Of a stretch of 64,000 nt of DNA, positions 26,270-34,137 are shown in pieces. Within the stretch, counting starts at the first letter, position 1. Each line of letters starts with the position of its first letter. A model generated the notes under the pieces. That model had not been told where the DNA came from and made no database searches. It saw only the letters and a list, made by a program, of their open reading frames with translations. A program made the translations under genes and the position numbers. The stretch is from contig NZ_CP020042.1 of NCBI RefSeq assembly GCF_002028425.1, forward strand, positions 2,852,001-2,916,000. Direction: 5' to 3'. This DNA is from Streptomyces katrae. Lineage in GTDB: Bacteria > Actinomycetota > Actinomycetes > Streptomycetales > Streptomycetaceae.

Positions 26270-26831
26270 CGTTTCCTCCTGGGGCGGTGTCGAGGAGCGT
26301 CTGCCGGACCGTCGCGCGGGCCCGGTGGAGGCGGGACTTCATCGCCGGTGTGCTGAGGCCCAGCGCGTCGGCGACCATGCGGCCGCTGTGGCCCTGGACG
26401 TCGCGCATGATCAGCACCCGCCGCTGGTCGGGCGGCAGGGCCGCGACCGCCGCCGCCACCCGGCCCGCCTCCAGGCGGCGCAGCGCCTCGTCCTCCGCCG
26501 AGTCCACGGCGGTGCCGGGGGCCGCGTCGGGGGCCGCGGGGTGCTCCCGGTCGCGGACGACGGCACGGGCGCGCCGCAGGCATTCGTTGCGGACGATGCG
26601 GAACATCCACGAGGCCAGGGCGCCGGAGGCGCGCAGCATGCCGATCTTGCGGTAGAGGATGATCAGGGCCTCCTGGGCCGCGTCCTCGGCGTCCTCCGGG
26701 GTCGCGCACAGGGAGCGGGCGAAGCGCCGTACGTTCGGGTGCGAGCCCGAGACCAGGGCGGTGAGCGAGTCGAGGTCACCGCCCTGGGCCGCGGTGATCA
26801 GCCGTTCGCCGGGCCAGGACGGGTCAGCCAC
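26250..26831 (-). CDS. ECF (RpoE-like) sigma factor
   Basis: A 193-aa ECF sigma factor. Region 2: FARSLCATPEDAEDAAQEALIILYRKI with WMFRIVRNECLRRAR as region 2.4. Region 4: LPPDQRRVLIMRDVQGHSGRMVADALGLSTPAMKSRLHRAR. GTG 26829-26831 is the start; the frame TGA of the 29-aa ORF upstream ends only 4 nt inside it. There is no classical zinc-containing anti-sigma gene next to it. The overlapping flanking membrane proteins are the only candidates in the window. Confidence 0.9.
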   Translation of the reverse strand: MADPSWPGERLITAAQGGDLDSLTALVSGSHPNVRRFARSLCATPEDAEDAAQEALIILYRKIGMLRASGALASWMFRIVRNECLRRARAVVRDREHPAAPDAAPGTAVDSAEDEALRRLEAGRVAAAVAALPPDQRRVLIMRDVQGHSGRMVADALGLSTPAMKSRLHRARATVRQTLLDTAPGGNDARTEG

Positions 26832-26913
26832 GTGCGCCGCGCCCCCGCTTCAGGACGAACACGCACGTGCAGAGCAGCACCGCGCCCACGGCGATGGCGA
26901 TACCGATGATCAT
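26824..26913 (-). CDS. 29-aa hydrophobic microprotein overlapping the ECF sigma gene
   Basis: ATG 26911-26913 opens a 29-codon frame: MIIGIAIAVGAVLLCTCVF then VLKRGRGARG and TGA. It has one transmembrane helix containing CTC and a basic tail, the pattern of a type III single-span membrane peptide. TGGAGG lies 5 nt before the ATG, one of the best RBSs in the window. The stop codon lies within the first codons of the sigma gene, so the sigma start is coupled to it. Too short for ordinary gene calling. Function unknown; possible leader or modulator of the sigma factor. Confidence 0.55.
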   Translation of the reverse strand: MIIGIAIAVGAVLLCTCVFVLKRGRGARG

Positions 26914-27040
26914 GGCGACCTCCAGGTCCGTTCCGTACCCGCGTCCGTCGCGGTACGGGGATAAGAGGCACGGGCCACCGGAAAGGATTCAGCACCGGAC
27001 GGCCGAGTCTGGACAGGATCCACAACCCGCCGGTAACTTA

Positions 27041-27060
27041 GCTATGAGCAAGCGCTTAGA
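27041..27060. promoter_or_regulatory. candidate TetR-type operator before acyl-CoA dehydrogenase
   Basis: GAGCAAGCGCTTAGAC around an 8-bp palindrome AAGCGCTT (27050-27057), 41 nt before the dehydrogenase start. It resembles the AGCAAGCGCTTG-type sites of actinobacterial TetR regulators of fatty-acid or sterol genes. The regulator gene is not adjacent. Confidence 0.45.
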
Positions 27061-27097
27061 CATAAGCGGCGGACCGCCGCGACGAAGGGAGCCGGCC

Positions 27098-28255
27098 GTG
27101 CGCCGTACGGTGTTCAACGAGGACCACGAGGCGTTCCGCGAGACCCTCCGCGCCTTCATCGAGGCCGAGGTCGTCCCGGTCTACGACGAGTGGTTCCAGG
27201 CCGGCCAGGCGCCGCGCGACTTCTACTACAAGCTCGGCGAGCTGGGCGTCTTCGGCATCAACGTCCCCGAGGAGTTCGGCGGCGCGGGCCTGGACACCCA
27301 CAAGTTCGAGGCCGTCCTGTACGAGGAGACCTCCCGCGCGGGCGTCAACTTCGGCGGCTCCGGCGTGCACGTGCTGCTCGCCCTGCCCTACATCAAGATG
27401 CTCGCCACCGACGAGCAGAAGAAGCGCTTCCTGCCGAAGTTCGTCTCCGGTGAGGAGATGTGGGCGCTCGCGATGACCGAGCCGGGCACCGGCTCCGACG
27501 TCGCCGGCATGAAGACCACCGCCAAGCTCTCCGAGGACGGCACGCACTACGTCCTCAACGGCTCCAAGACCTTCATCACCGGCGGCGTGCACGCCGACCG
27601 CGTGATCGTCTGCGCCCGTACCTCCGCCCCGAGCGAGGACGACCGCCGCTTCGGCATCTCCCTGTTCGCCGTGGACACCAAGTCCGAGGGCTACTCGATC
27701 GGCCGCAAGCTCGACAAGCTGGGCCTGAAGACCTCCGACACCGCCGAGCTGGCCTTCGTCGACGTCAAGGTCCCGGTCGAGGACCTGCTCGGCGAGGAGG
27801 GCAAGGGGTTCTACTACCTGGGCCACAACCTGGCCTCCGAGCGCTGGGGCATCGCCTTCGGCGCCTACGCCCAGGCCGCCGCGGCCGTCCGGTTCGCCCA
27901 GCAGTACGTCACGGACCGCACGGTCTTCGGCAAGCCGGTCGCGCACTTCCAGAACACCAAGTTCGAGCTGGCCGCCTGCCAGGCCGAGGTGGACGCCGCC
28001 CAGGCCGTCGCCGACCGCGCGCTGGAGGCCCTGGACGCGGGCGAGCTGACGCCGGCCGAGGCCGCCTCCGCGAAGCTCTTCTGCACCGAGGTCGCGCACC
28101 GCGTCATCGACCGCTGCCTCCAGCTGCACGGCGGCTACGGCTACATGAACGAGTACCCGATCGCCCGCCTGTACGCGGACAACCGCGTCAACCGCATCTA
28201 CGGCGGCACCAGCGAGATCATGAAGTCGATCATCGCCAAGTCGATGGGTCTGTAA
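27098..28255 (+). CDS. acyl-CoA dehydrogenase (isovaleryl-CoA dehydrogenase-type catalytic base)
   Basis: FAD-dependent acyl-CoA dehydrogenase of 385 aa. Seen: MTEPGTGSDVAGM near 128 and LQLHGGYGYMNEYPIARLYAD near 345. The position that carries the catalytic Glu in medium-chain enzymes reads IYGGTSEI, with Gly. A Glu is present instead in LASERWGIAFGA at about E247, the position used by isovaleryl-CoA and long-chain dehydrogenases. GTG 27098 follows GAAGGGAG; the frame is open to 26867. The TesB gene starts 6 nt after its stop codon. Substrate: branched or longer acyl-CoA. Confidence 0.9.
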   Translation: MRRTVFNEDHEAFRETLRAFIEAEVVPVYDEWFQAGQAPRDFYYKLGELGVFGINVPEEFGGAGLDTHKFEAVLYEETSRAGVNFGGSGVHVLLALPYIKMLATDEQKKRFLPKFVSGEEMWALAMTEPGTGSDVAGMKTTAKLSEDGTHYVLNGSKTFITGGVHADRVIVCARTSAPSEDDRRFGISLFAVDTKSEGYSIGRKLDKLGLKTSDTAELAFVDVKVPVEDLLGEEGKGFYYLGHNLASERWGIAFGAYAQAAAAVRFAQQYVTDRTVFGKPVAHFQNTKFELAACQAEVDAAQAVADRALEALDAGELTPAEAASAKLFCTEVAHRVIDRCLQLHGGYGYMNEYPIARLYADNRVNRIYGGTSEIMKSIIAKSMGL

Positions 28256-28261
28256 GTCCCC

Positions 28262-29140
28262 TTGAACGAAGCGCTCTCCGGTCTCCTCGATCTGCTCGAC
28301 CTGGAGCAGATCGAGGAGAACATCTTCCGCGGGACCAGCCGCCCGTCGCTGATCCCGCGCGTCTTCGGCGGACAGGTCGCGGCCCAGGCGCTGGTCGCGG
28401 CCGGCCGCACCGTGCCCGGGGACCGTACGGCTCACTCGCTGCATTCGTACTTCCTGCGCACCGGTGACCCCGGCGCGCCCATCGTGTACACCGTCGACCG
28501 GATCCGCGACGGGCGCTCCTTCACCACGCGGCGGGTCGTCGCGGTGCAGCACGGGCAGCCGATCTTCCACCTGTCGGCCTCCTTCCAGGTGGACGAGGAG
28601 GGGCTGGACCACCAGATCCGCATGCCCGACGCGCCCGACCCGGAGACCCTGCCGACGGCCGCCGAGGCCCTGCCCGCCTACCGGGACCTGTTCCGGGACC
28701 CGGGCACGGTGGAGCGGCTGCTGGAGGCGCGCGGCGCCGTGGACCTGCGGTACGCGACGACGCCGCCGTGGGGGTCGATCGGCGAGCCGGTGGAGCCGCG
28801 CTCGCAGGTGTGGTTCCGCACGGCCGGCAAGCTGGACAGCGCCGACCCGCTGCTGCACACGTGCCTGGCCACGTACGTCTCGGACATGACCCTGCTGGAC
28901 TCGGTGCTGCTGGCGCACGGGCGCGGCGGCTGGGCGGTGGGCGACGTGGTCGGGGCCTCGCTGGACCACGCGATGTGGTTCCACCGGCCGCTGCGGGCGG
29001 ACGAGTGGCTGCTGTACGACCAGGACTCGCCGACCTCGCACGGCGGACGGGGCCTGGGACAGGCCCGGATCTGGACCCAGGACGGCCGGCTGGCCGTCAC
29101 CGTGATCCAGGAGGGCGTGGTCCGCGTACCGCGAGGGTGA
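28262..29140 (+). CDS. tesB: acyl-CoA thioesterase II (TesB)
   Basis: Double-hotdog thioesterase of 292 aa that hydrolyses acyl-CoA to free acid and CoA. Seen: GGQVAAQALVAAGRT near 38 opening the first hotdog, HSLHSYFLRTGDP near 58, and the second hotdog with ASLDHAMWFHRPLRADEWLLYDQ near 235, including the Asp and Gln/Thr active-site region. It starts with TTG 6 nt after the acyl-CoA dehydrogenase stop and lacks an RBS of its own, so translation is coupled. It probably adjusts acyl-CoA pools together with the dehydrogenase. Confidence 0.9.
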   Translation: MNEALSGLLDLLDLEQIEENIFRGTSRPSLIPRVFGGQVAAQALVAAGRTVPGDRTAHSLHSYFLRTGDPGAPIVYTVDRIRDGRSFTTRRVVAVQHGQPIFHLSASFQVDEEGLDHQIRMPDAPDPETLPTAAEALPAYRDLFRDPGTVERLLEARGAVDLRYATTPPWGSIGEPVEPRSQVWFRTAGKLDSADPLLHTCLATYVSDMTLLDSVLLAHGRGGWAVGDVVGASLDHAMWFHRPLRADEWLLYDQDSPTSHGGRGLGQARIWTQDGRLAVTVIQEGVVRVPRG

Positions 29141-29486
29141 CGGCCGCCGCCACGGCCGCGAGGGTCGCGGCGGAGAGCACGGCCAGGCCGGGGTTCACAT
29201 AGCCGGGGACCATGTCGTGGTGGGCGTTGCAGGTGCTCGACAGCGGCAGGAGCGATTCCCTGGCCTCCCCCGGCACGTAGACGGCTCCCTCGAAGAACTC
29301 GCAGGTCTTGTCCATGCGCAGGCCTCCTCCCAGGGCGTGGAAGAGGCCCCAGGCGTAGAGGGTGCAGGTGGCGAGGAAGAGGGTGACGGCCGCCCGCGCC
29401 CAGCGGGTCACGCCCGTCGCTCGCAGCACGGAGCGGATCCGCACGGTGAAGACGACCAGCAGGATCAGGCCGACGATGATGATCAT
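29097..29486 (-). CDS. hypothetical membrane protein
   Basis: A 129-aa protein with three hydrophobic segments: MIIIVGLILLVVFTV at the N-terminus, AAVTLFLATCTLYAWGLFHAL near 38, and LAVLSAATLAAVAAAVTLAV at the C-terminus. Between the last two is an extracytoplasmic loop with two Cys (DKTCEFFEGA, SSTCNAHHDM) that could form a disulfide. ATG 29484-29486 begins right at the first helix. Its last 44 nt overlap the end of the convergent tesB gene. The loop pattern occurs in uncharacterised actinobacterial membrane proteins. Function unknown. Confidence 0.65.
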   Translation of the reverse strand: MIIIVGLILLVVFTVRIRSVLRATGVTRWARAAVTLFLATCTLYAWGLFHALGGGLRMDKTCEFFEGAVYVPGEARESLLPLSSTCNAHHDMVPGYVNPGLAVLSAATLAAVAAAVTLAVRGPRPPGSR

Positions 29487-29524
29487 GTGATCACCGTACG
29501 GCTGCTGCCGCACGCGCCTCCCCG

Positions 29525-29986
29525 CTACCCCTTGGGGCGGGCCTTCAGCTTGGCCCAGACCGCCTCCAGGGCGGCGATGTCGGCGTCGTCCAGCAGGTCG
29601 TCGAAAACCTCGGCGAGGGCCTCGCGGCGGGTGGCGTCGGCCTCGGCGTAGGTGCGGCGGCCGGCTTCGGTGAGGGCGATGCCGACCGAGCGGGCGTCGG
29701 TCGGGGAGGGTATCCGCTCGATGAGCCCGCGGGCCTGGAGCGAGTCGGCGACGCGCGAGACCTGGCTGCGGCTGAGCAGGGTCCTGGCGCCCAGCTCCGA
29801 GGGGGCCACCGGCTCCTGCTGCACGCTCAGCCACAGCATCACCTCGAACCACGACAACGGCAGGTCGTGGCGGCGCGTGAGCGCCTGGTCGACCCGGGCG
29901 GTGAGGGTGGTGCCGGCCCAGACCAGACCGTAGAAGGCGTGGTCACGGGGGGTGAGGCCGTCCAGGTTGAGGTTCGCGTGCGCCAT
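29525..29986 (-). CDS. MarR family transcriptional regulator
   Basis: A 153-aa MarR regulator with a winged HTH: LSWFEVMLWLSVQQEPVAPSE then LLSRSQVSRVADSLQARGLIER near 75-95, and the wing SPTDARSVGIALTEAGR near 100-115. ATG 29984-29986 is used; an upstream ATG at 30017-30019 would extend it into the operator region. Divergent from a short-chain dehydrogenase 78 nt away, with an extended dyad between them. Likely represses that gene and itself. Confidence 0.86.
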   Translation of the reverse strand: MAHANLNLDGLTPRDHAFYGLVWAGTTLTARVDQALTRRHDLPLSWFEVMLWLSVQQEPVAPSELGARTLLSRSQVSRVADSLQARGLIERIPSPTDARSVGIALTEAGRRTYAEADATRREALAEVFDDLLDDADIAALEAVWAKLKARPKG

Positions 29987-30003
29987 GGGGAAAGGGTACC
30001 GGG

Positions 30004-30048
30004 TTGCGTGCACGTGCACACATCGTTAATGTGTGTGTGCACGCACAA
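30004..30048. promoter_or_regulatory. MarR operator region, nested GTGCAC dyads
   Basis: The MarR/SDR intergenic region holds GTGCACGTGCAC (30008-30019, a perfect 12-bp palindrome) and a mirrored TGTGTGTGCACGCAC on the other side of TTAA. TTGCGTGCAC and its near-complement GTGCACGCACAA form the outer arms. The arrangement fits two MarR dimers or one extended site. Confidence 0.6.
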
Positions 30049-30064
30049 ATCTAGGGAGCCTTCC

Positions 30065-30922
30065 ATGACCAGCACGTCCGCAAAGACCGTCCTCATCACC
30101 GGCACCTCATCCGGCATCGGACTCGCCGCCGCGGTGGCGGCGGCACGGGCCGGCTGGCACACCGTCGCCACCATGCGCGACACCTCCCGCTCCGACGCCC
30201 TGGTCAAGGCCGCCGCCGAAGCCGGCGTCACCGGTCTCGTCCAGGTCAAGCGGCTCGACGTGACCGACGCGGACTCCGTCGCCGCCTGCGTGGCCGAGGT
30301 CGTCGCCGAACACGGCCACCTCGACGCCGTGGTGAACAACGCGGGCGCCGGCTTCGTCGGCACCGTCGAGCAGCACGGCATGGCGGAGGTGCGCTCCGTG
30401 ATGGAGGTCAACTTCTTTGGCGTCGTCGAGCTCACCCGGGCCGCCCTCCCCCACCTGCGCGCCTCGGGCGGCCGGGTCATCACCGTCACCAGCGTCGGCG
30501 GCGTGGTCGGCCAGCCGTTCAACGAGTCCTACTGCGCGGCCAAGTTCGCCGTCGAGGGCTTCATGGAATCCCTCGCACCGGTCGCCGCGGCCGCGGGGGT
30601 CCAGGTCTCCGTCGTGGAACCGGGCGCCGTCTCCAGCGAGTTCGTCAACAACGTCGGCCTCGACATCCCGGCCCTGCTCGCCCAGGCGGGCCCGTACGCC
30701 CCGCAGCTCCAGGGCTACATCGACCACGCCATGCGGTCCTTCGGCAGCGACACCGCGCAGACCCCGGAGCAGGCGGCGGCGCCGGTCGTCGAGGCCCTGA
30801 CCGCCGAGAACATGCCGTTCCGGATCCAGACCTCCGACTGGGCGCGCACCTTCGTGGGCAGGAAGCTCGCCGACCTCGACGGCTCCGCCGTCCAGACCGA
30901 GATGGGCTCCTGGCTCGGCTAG
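30065..30922 (+). CDS. short-chain dehydrogenase/reductase
   Basis: Classical SDR of 285 aa. Seen: cofactor motif TGTSSGIG at residues 12-19, NNAGAG near 91, catalytic Ser in ITVTSVGG near 142, and YCAAK (Tyr and Lys of the YxxxK motif) near 157-161. The pattern TSSGIG with MRD after the second strand suggests NADP(H). ATG 30065 has AGGGAG at 30053-30058. Divergent from the MarR gene, so probably induced by a small aromatic or oxidant. Substrate unknown. Confidence 0.88.
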   Translation: MTSTSAKTVLITGTSSGIGLAAAVAAARAGWHTVATMRDTSRSDALVKAAAEAGVTGLVQVKRLDVTDADSVAACVAEVVAEHGHLDAVVNNAGAGFVGTVEQHGMAEVRSVMEVNFFGVVELTRAALPHLRASGGRVITVTSVGGVVGQPFNESYCAAKFAVEGFMESLAPVAAAAGVQVSVVEPGAVSSEFVNNVGLDIPALLAQAGPYAPQLQGYIDHAMRSFGSDTAQTPEQAAAPVVEALTAENMPFRIQTSDWARTFVGRKLADLDGSAVQTEMGSWLG

Positions 30923-30931
30923 CCGGACGCG

Positions 30932-31732
30932 CTACAGCAGGCCCGCCGCCGACAGCAGGTACGCCACCACCGGGTCGTAGAAACGCGGATCGCGCACGTG
31001 GTCGTCCAGGGGGACCGCCACCTGGAGGGTGCCCTCCGCCTCCCCGAGGAACAGCGCGGGGTCGTTGGAGTCGGCGTAGCCCACGGCGTCCAGCCCCCGC
31101 TGCGCCGCGCACCCCGCCCAGCCGTGGTCGGCGACGACCAGGTCCGGCAGGGGGCGGCCCTCGGCCGCCAGGCCGTCCAGGACGGCCGCCATCGGGGCCG
31201 GGGAGTGGGTGTGCCACAGGGTCGCGCCCCGCTCCAGGACCGCCACGTCCGCGAACTGCCACACCGAGCCCTCGTCGGCGACGAGCCCCGCCGGGATGCG
31301 GACGATCTCGCAGCCCGCGGCGCGCAGCGCGCCGGCCGTGGCGCGGTGGACGTCCAGGAGGCCGCCCGGGTGGCCGGTGGCGAAGAGCACGCTCTGCCGG
31401 TCCAGCGCCGCCTTGCGCAGGCGGGCCGCCATCCGGTCGAGGCCCGCGACCGTCAGCTCCGGGTCGATGGTGTCCTGCCCGGCCCGGTGCGCCGGGTCGT
31501 CGACGACGCCGACGCGCTCCGCCATCACCGCCAGCACGTCCTGCTCGTCCGCCCAGCGGTCGCCGAGTTCCAGGCCCAGCCAGTAGTGCCGGTCGCCGTT
31601 GGCGAGCTTGCGGTAGTGGGAGAGGTTGTTCTCGCGCGGGGTGGCCACCTGTCCCGCGATGCGCGTACGCACCAGGTGGTCGATGAGCTGCGCGCGGCTG
31701 GGGGTCTCTATGGGCTCTGTCGGCTTCGGCAT
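30932..31732 (-). CDS. phosphatase-like protein (actinobacterial)
   Basis: A 266-aa protein resembling the actinobacterial family annotated as 'phosphatase' in Pfam. Seen: ENNLSHYRKLANGDRHYWLGLELGD near 35-58, FATGHPGGLLDVH near 117, LWHTHSPAPM near 180 and LVVADHGWAGCAAQRG near 205. These His/Asp motifs look like metal or phosphate ligands, but the enzyme activity has not been shown to my knowledge. ATG 31732 is used; ATG 31741 (MDRMPKP) is equally open. It ends 9 nt from the convergent SDR gene. The TetR gene lies upstream on the same strand. Confidence 0.7.
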   Translation of the reverse strand: MPKPTEPIETPSRAQLIDHLVRTRIAGQVATPRENNLSHYRKLANGDRHYWLGLELGDRWADEQDVLAVMAERVGVVDDPAHRAGQDTIDPELTVAGLDRMAARLRKAALDRQSVLFATGHPGGLLDVHRATAGALRAAGCEIVRIPAGLVADEGSVWQFADVAVLERGATLWHTHSPAPMAAVLDGLAAEGRPLPDLVVADHGWAGCAAQRGLDAVGYADSNDPALFLGEAEGTLQVAVPLDDHVRDPRFYDPVVAYLLSAAGLL

Positions 31733-31803
31733 GCGGTCCATTCTGCCGCCGCCCGGCCGGATCCGTCCGCCGCGCCAAGCCGCCTTCAAGCCGGGAAGCC
31801 CCT

Positions 31804-32382
31804 TCACCCCGACAACGCCCCGAAGGCCCCGTGCGCGAGCCGGCGCAGCAGCGACTCCGTCGCCTCGCGGCTCGGCGCGCCCAGGTGCGGGGTGGAGTTC
31901 AGCAGGCCGAACACGGCGTGCACGGCGACCCGTACCTCCGCCTCCCCGACCTCGGGGTGCAGTTCGCGCACGACGGCCACCCACAACTCGACGTACTGGC
32001 GCTGGAGCTGCCGCACGAGCTTGCGGTCCTCGTCCTTGAGCCGGTCGAGCTCCCGGTCGTGCAGGGTGATCAGCGCCCGGTCGTCCAGCGCGAAGTCGAT
32101 GTGCCCCTCGACCAGGGAGGCGAGCAGCGCCCGCGGGTCGGCCGCGGCCTCCTCGACCCGGCGCCGGCCGCCGGTCAGCAGCCGCTCGCTGATCCCGACC
32201 AGCAGCTCGGCGAGCATCGCGTCCTTGCCGGCGAAGTGCCGGTAGAGGCCCGGGCCGCTGATGCCGACCGCGGCCCCTATCTCGTCCACGCCCACGCCAT
32301 GGAAGCCGCGCTCCGCGAAAAGCCGAGCGGCCTCGCGCAGGATCTGCTCGCGGCGGGTCGGGGTGGCAGCTCTGGTGCTCAT
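31804..32382 (-). CDS. TetR family regulator of the leucine/isovalerate operon
   Basis: A 192-aa TetR regulator. HTH at residues 12-55: REQILREAARLFAERGFHGVGVDEIG then AVGISGPGLYRHFAGKDAML. The C-terminal ligand domain is helical. Divergent from the acyl-CoA carboxylase-led operon, with two matching 16-bp dyads between the genes. Inference: it represses that operon and itself, and an acyl-CoA or intermediate of leucine breakdown is the likely ligand. Confidence 0.88.
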   Translation of the reverse strand: MSTRAATPTRREQILREAARLFAERGFHGVGVDEIGAAVGISGPGLYRHFAGKDAMLAELLVGISERLLTGGRRRVEEAAADPRALLASLVEGHIDFALDDRALITLHDRELDRLKDEDRKLVRQLQRQYVELWVAVVRELHPEVGEAEVRVAVHAVFGLLNSTPHLGAPSREATESLLRRLAHGAFGALSG

Positions 32383-32405
32383 GGGAATCCATTCTAGACA
32401 GGGCG

Positions 32406-32421
32406 GTTAGCGCTCGTTAAC
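32406..32421. promoter_or_regulatory. TetR operator 1
   Basis: GTTAGCG-CT-CGTTAAC, a 7-2-7 dyad with one mismatch, 24 nt upstream of the TetR start codon. It repeats 31 bp further on as operator 2. Confidence 0.68.
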
Positions 32422-32436
32422 CTGTGACCCACACGC

Positions 32437-32452
32437 GTTAACGGTCATTAAC
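32437..32452. promoter_or_regulatory. TetR operator 2
   Basis: GTTAACG-GT-CATTAAC, a 7-2-7 dyad with one mismatch, sharing the GTTA(A/G)CG half-site with operator 1. The two sites start exactly 31 bp apart, about three helical turns, so two dimers would lie on the same face of the DNA. It is 31 nt before the carboxylase beta-subunit start. Confidence 0.68.
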
Positions 32453-32483
32453 ACAGCAGGTACCGAGCAAGGGAGCTCGACCG

Positions 32484-34100
32484 ATGCAGCAGGCACCAGT
32501 GCTGACGAGCGCCGCGGACCCGGCGTCCGAGGCCTGGCGGACCAATGAGGCCGCCCACCGCGAGCTCGCCGAGGGCCTGCGCGCCCGGCTGGACGCGGCC
32601 CGTCTCGGCGGCGGCGAGAGGGCCCGCGCCCGGCACACCGCGCGCGGCAAGCTCCTGCCCCGCGACCGCGTGGACACCCTCCTCGACCCCGGTTCCCCCT
32701 TCCTGGAGCTGGCCCCGCTGGCCGCCGAGGGGATGTACGGGGGGGCGGCCCCGGCGGCCGGCGTGATCGCGGGTATCGGCCGGGTCAGCGGCCGCGAGTG
32801 CGTGATCGTCGCCAACGACGCCACCGTCAAGGGCGGCACGTACTACCCGATGACGGTCAAGAAGCACCTGCGGGCGCAGGAGGTGGCGCTGGAGAACCGG
32901 CTGCCCTGCCTGTACCTGGTCGACTCGGGCGGCGCCTTCCTGCCCATGCAGGACGAGGTCTTCCCCGACCGGGAGCACTTCGGCCGGATCTTCTACAACC
33001 AGGCCCGCATGTCCGGCGCCGGCATCCCGCAGATCGCGGCCGTCCTCGGCTCCTGCACGGCGGGCGGCGCGTACGTCCCGGCGATGAGCGACGAGGCCGT
33101 CATCGTGCGCGGCCAGGGCACGATCTTCCTCGGCGGCCCGCCGCTGGTGAAGGCCGCCACCGGCGAGGTGGTCACGGCCGAGGAGCTCGGCGGCGGCGAG
33201 GTGCACTCGCGCACCTCCGGCGTGACCGACCACCTCGCGGAGGACGACGCGCACGCGCTGCGGATCGTCCGGAACATCGTGGCGACCCTGCCCGAGCGGG
33301 GGGCCCTGCCCTGGTCGGTCGAGCCGGCCGAGGAGCCGAAGGTGGACCCGTACGGGCTCTACGGCGCGGTCCCCGTCGACTCCCGCACCCCCTACGACGC
33401 CCGCGAGATCATCGCCCGCGTCGTGGACGGCTCCCGCTTCCAGGAGTTCAAGGCCGAGTTCGGTCAGACCCTGGTCACCGGCTTTGCCCGGATCCACGGC
33501 CACCCGGTCGGCATCATCGCCAACAACGGCATCCTCTTCTCCGAGTCCGCGCAGAAGGGCGCCCACTTCATCGAGCTGTGCGACCAGCGCGGCATCCCGC
33601 TGCTCTTCCTCCAGAACATCTCCGGCTTCATGGTCGGCCGCGACTACGAGGCGGGCGGCATCGCCAAGCACGGCGCGAAGATGGTCACCGCCGTGGCCTG
33701 CGCCCGGGTCCCGAAGCTGACCGTGGTGGTCGGCGGCTCGTACGGGGCGGGCAACTACTCGATGTGCGGCCGGGCGTACTCGCCGCGCTTCCTGTGGATG
33801 TGGCCCAACGCCAAGATCTCCGTGATGGGCGGCGAGCAGGCCGCCTCCGTCCTGGCCACCGTCAAGCGCGACCAGATCGAGGGCGCGGGCCAGGAGTGGC
33901 CCGCCGAGGACGAGGAGGCCTTCAAGGCCCCGGTCCGCGCGCAGTACGAGGAGCAGGGCAACGCCTACTACGCCACCGCCCGGCTGTGGGACGACGGGGT
34001 CATCGACCCCCTGGAGACCCGGCAGGTGCTGGGACTGGCCCTGACCGCGTGCGCGAACGCCCCGCTCGGCGAGCGCGGCTACGGCATCTTCCGCATGTGA
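32484..34100 (+). CDS. acyl-CoA (methylcrotonyl-CoA type) carboxylase beta subunit
   Basis: Carboxyltransferase subunit of 538 aa. Seen: [21 protein letters not shown] near 55, [19 protein letters not shown] near 120, [15 protein letters not shown] near 150, [32 protein letters not shown] near 190, and a C-terminal [22 protein letters not shown] near 418. These motifs are of the methylcrotonyl-CoA carboxylase branch, not the acetyl/propionyl-CoA branch. It is the first gene of a four-gene operon with biotin carboxylase, HMG-CoA lyase and an acyl-CoA dehydrogenase, which supports leucine/isovalerate catabolism. The promoter carries two TetR operators. Confidence 0.9.
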   Translation: MQQAPVLTSAADPASEAWRTNEAAHRELAEGLRARLDAARLGGGERARARHTARGKLLPRDRVDTLLDPGSPFLELAPLAAEGMYGGAAPAAGVIAGIGRVSGRECVIVANDATVKGGTYYPMTVKKHLRAQEVALENRLPCLYLVDSGGAFLPMQDEVFPDREHFGRIFYNQARMSGAGIPQIAAVLGSCTAGGAYVPAMSDEAVIVRGQGTIFLGGPPLVKAATGEVVTAEELGGGEVHSRTSGVTDHLAEDDAHALRIVRNIVATLPERGALPWSVEPAEEPKVDPYGLYGAVPVDSRTPYDAREIIARVVDGSRFQEFKAEFGQTLVTGFARIHGHPVGIIANNGILFSESAQKGAHFIELCDQRGIPLLFLQNISGFMVGRDYEAGGIAKHGAKMVTAVACARVPKLTVVVGGSYGAGNYSMCGRAYSPRFLWMWPNAKISVMGGEQAASVLATVKRDQIEGAGQEWPAEDEEAFKAPVRAQYEEQGNAYYATARLWDDGVIDPLETRQVLGLALTACANAPLGERGYGIFRM

Positions 34101-34137
34101 CCCGTGACTTGTGACTTGTGACGTGAGGACCTCACAG

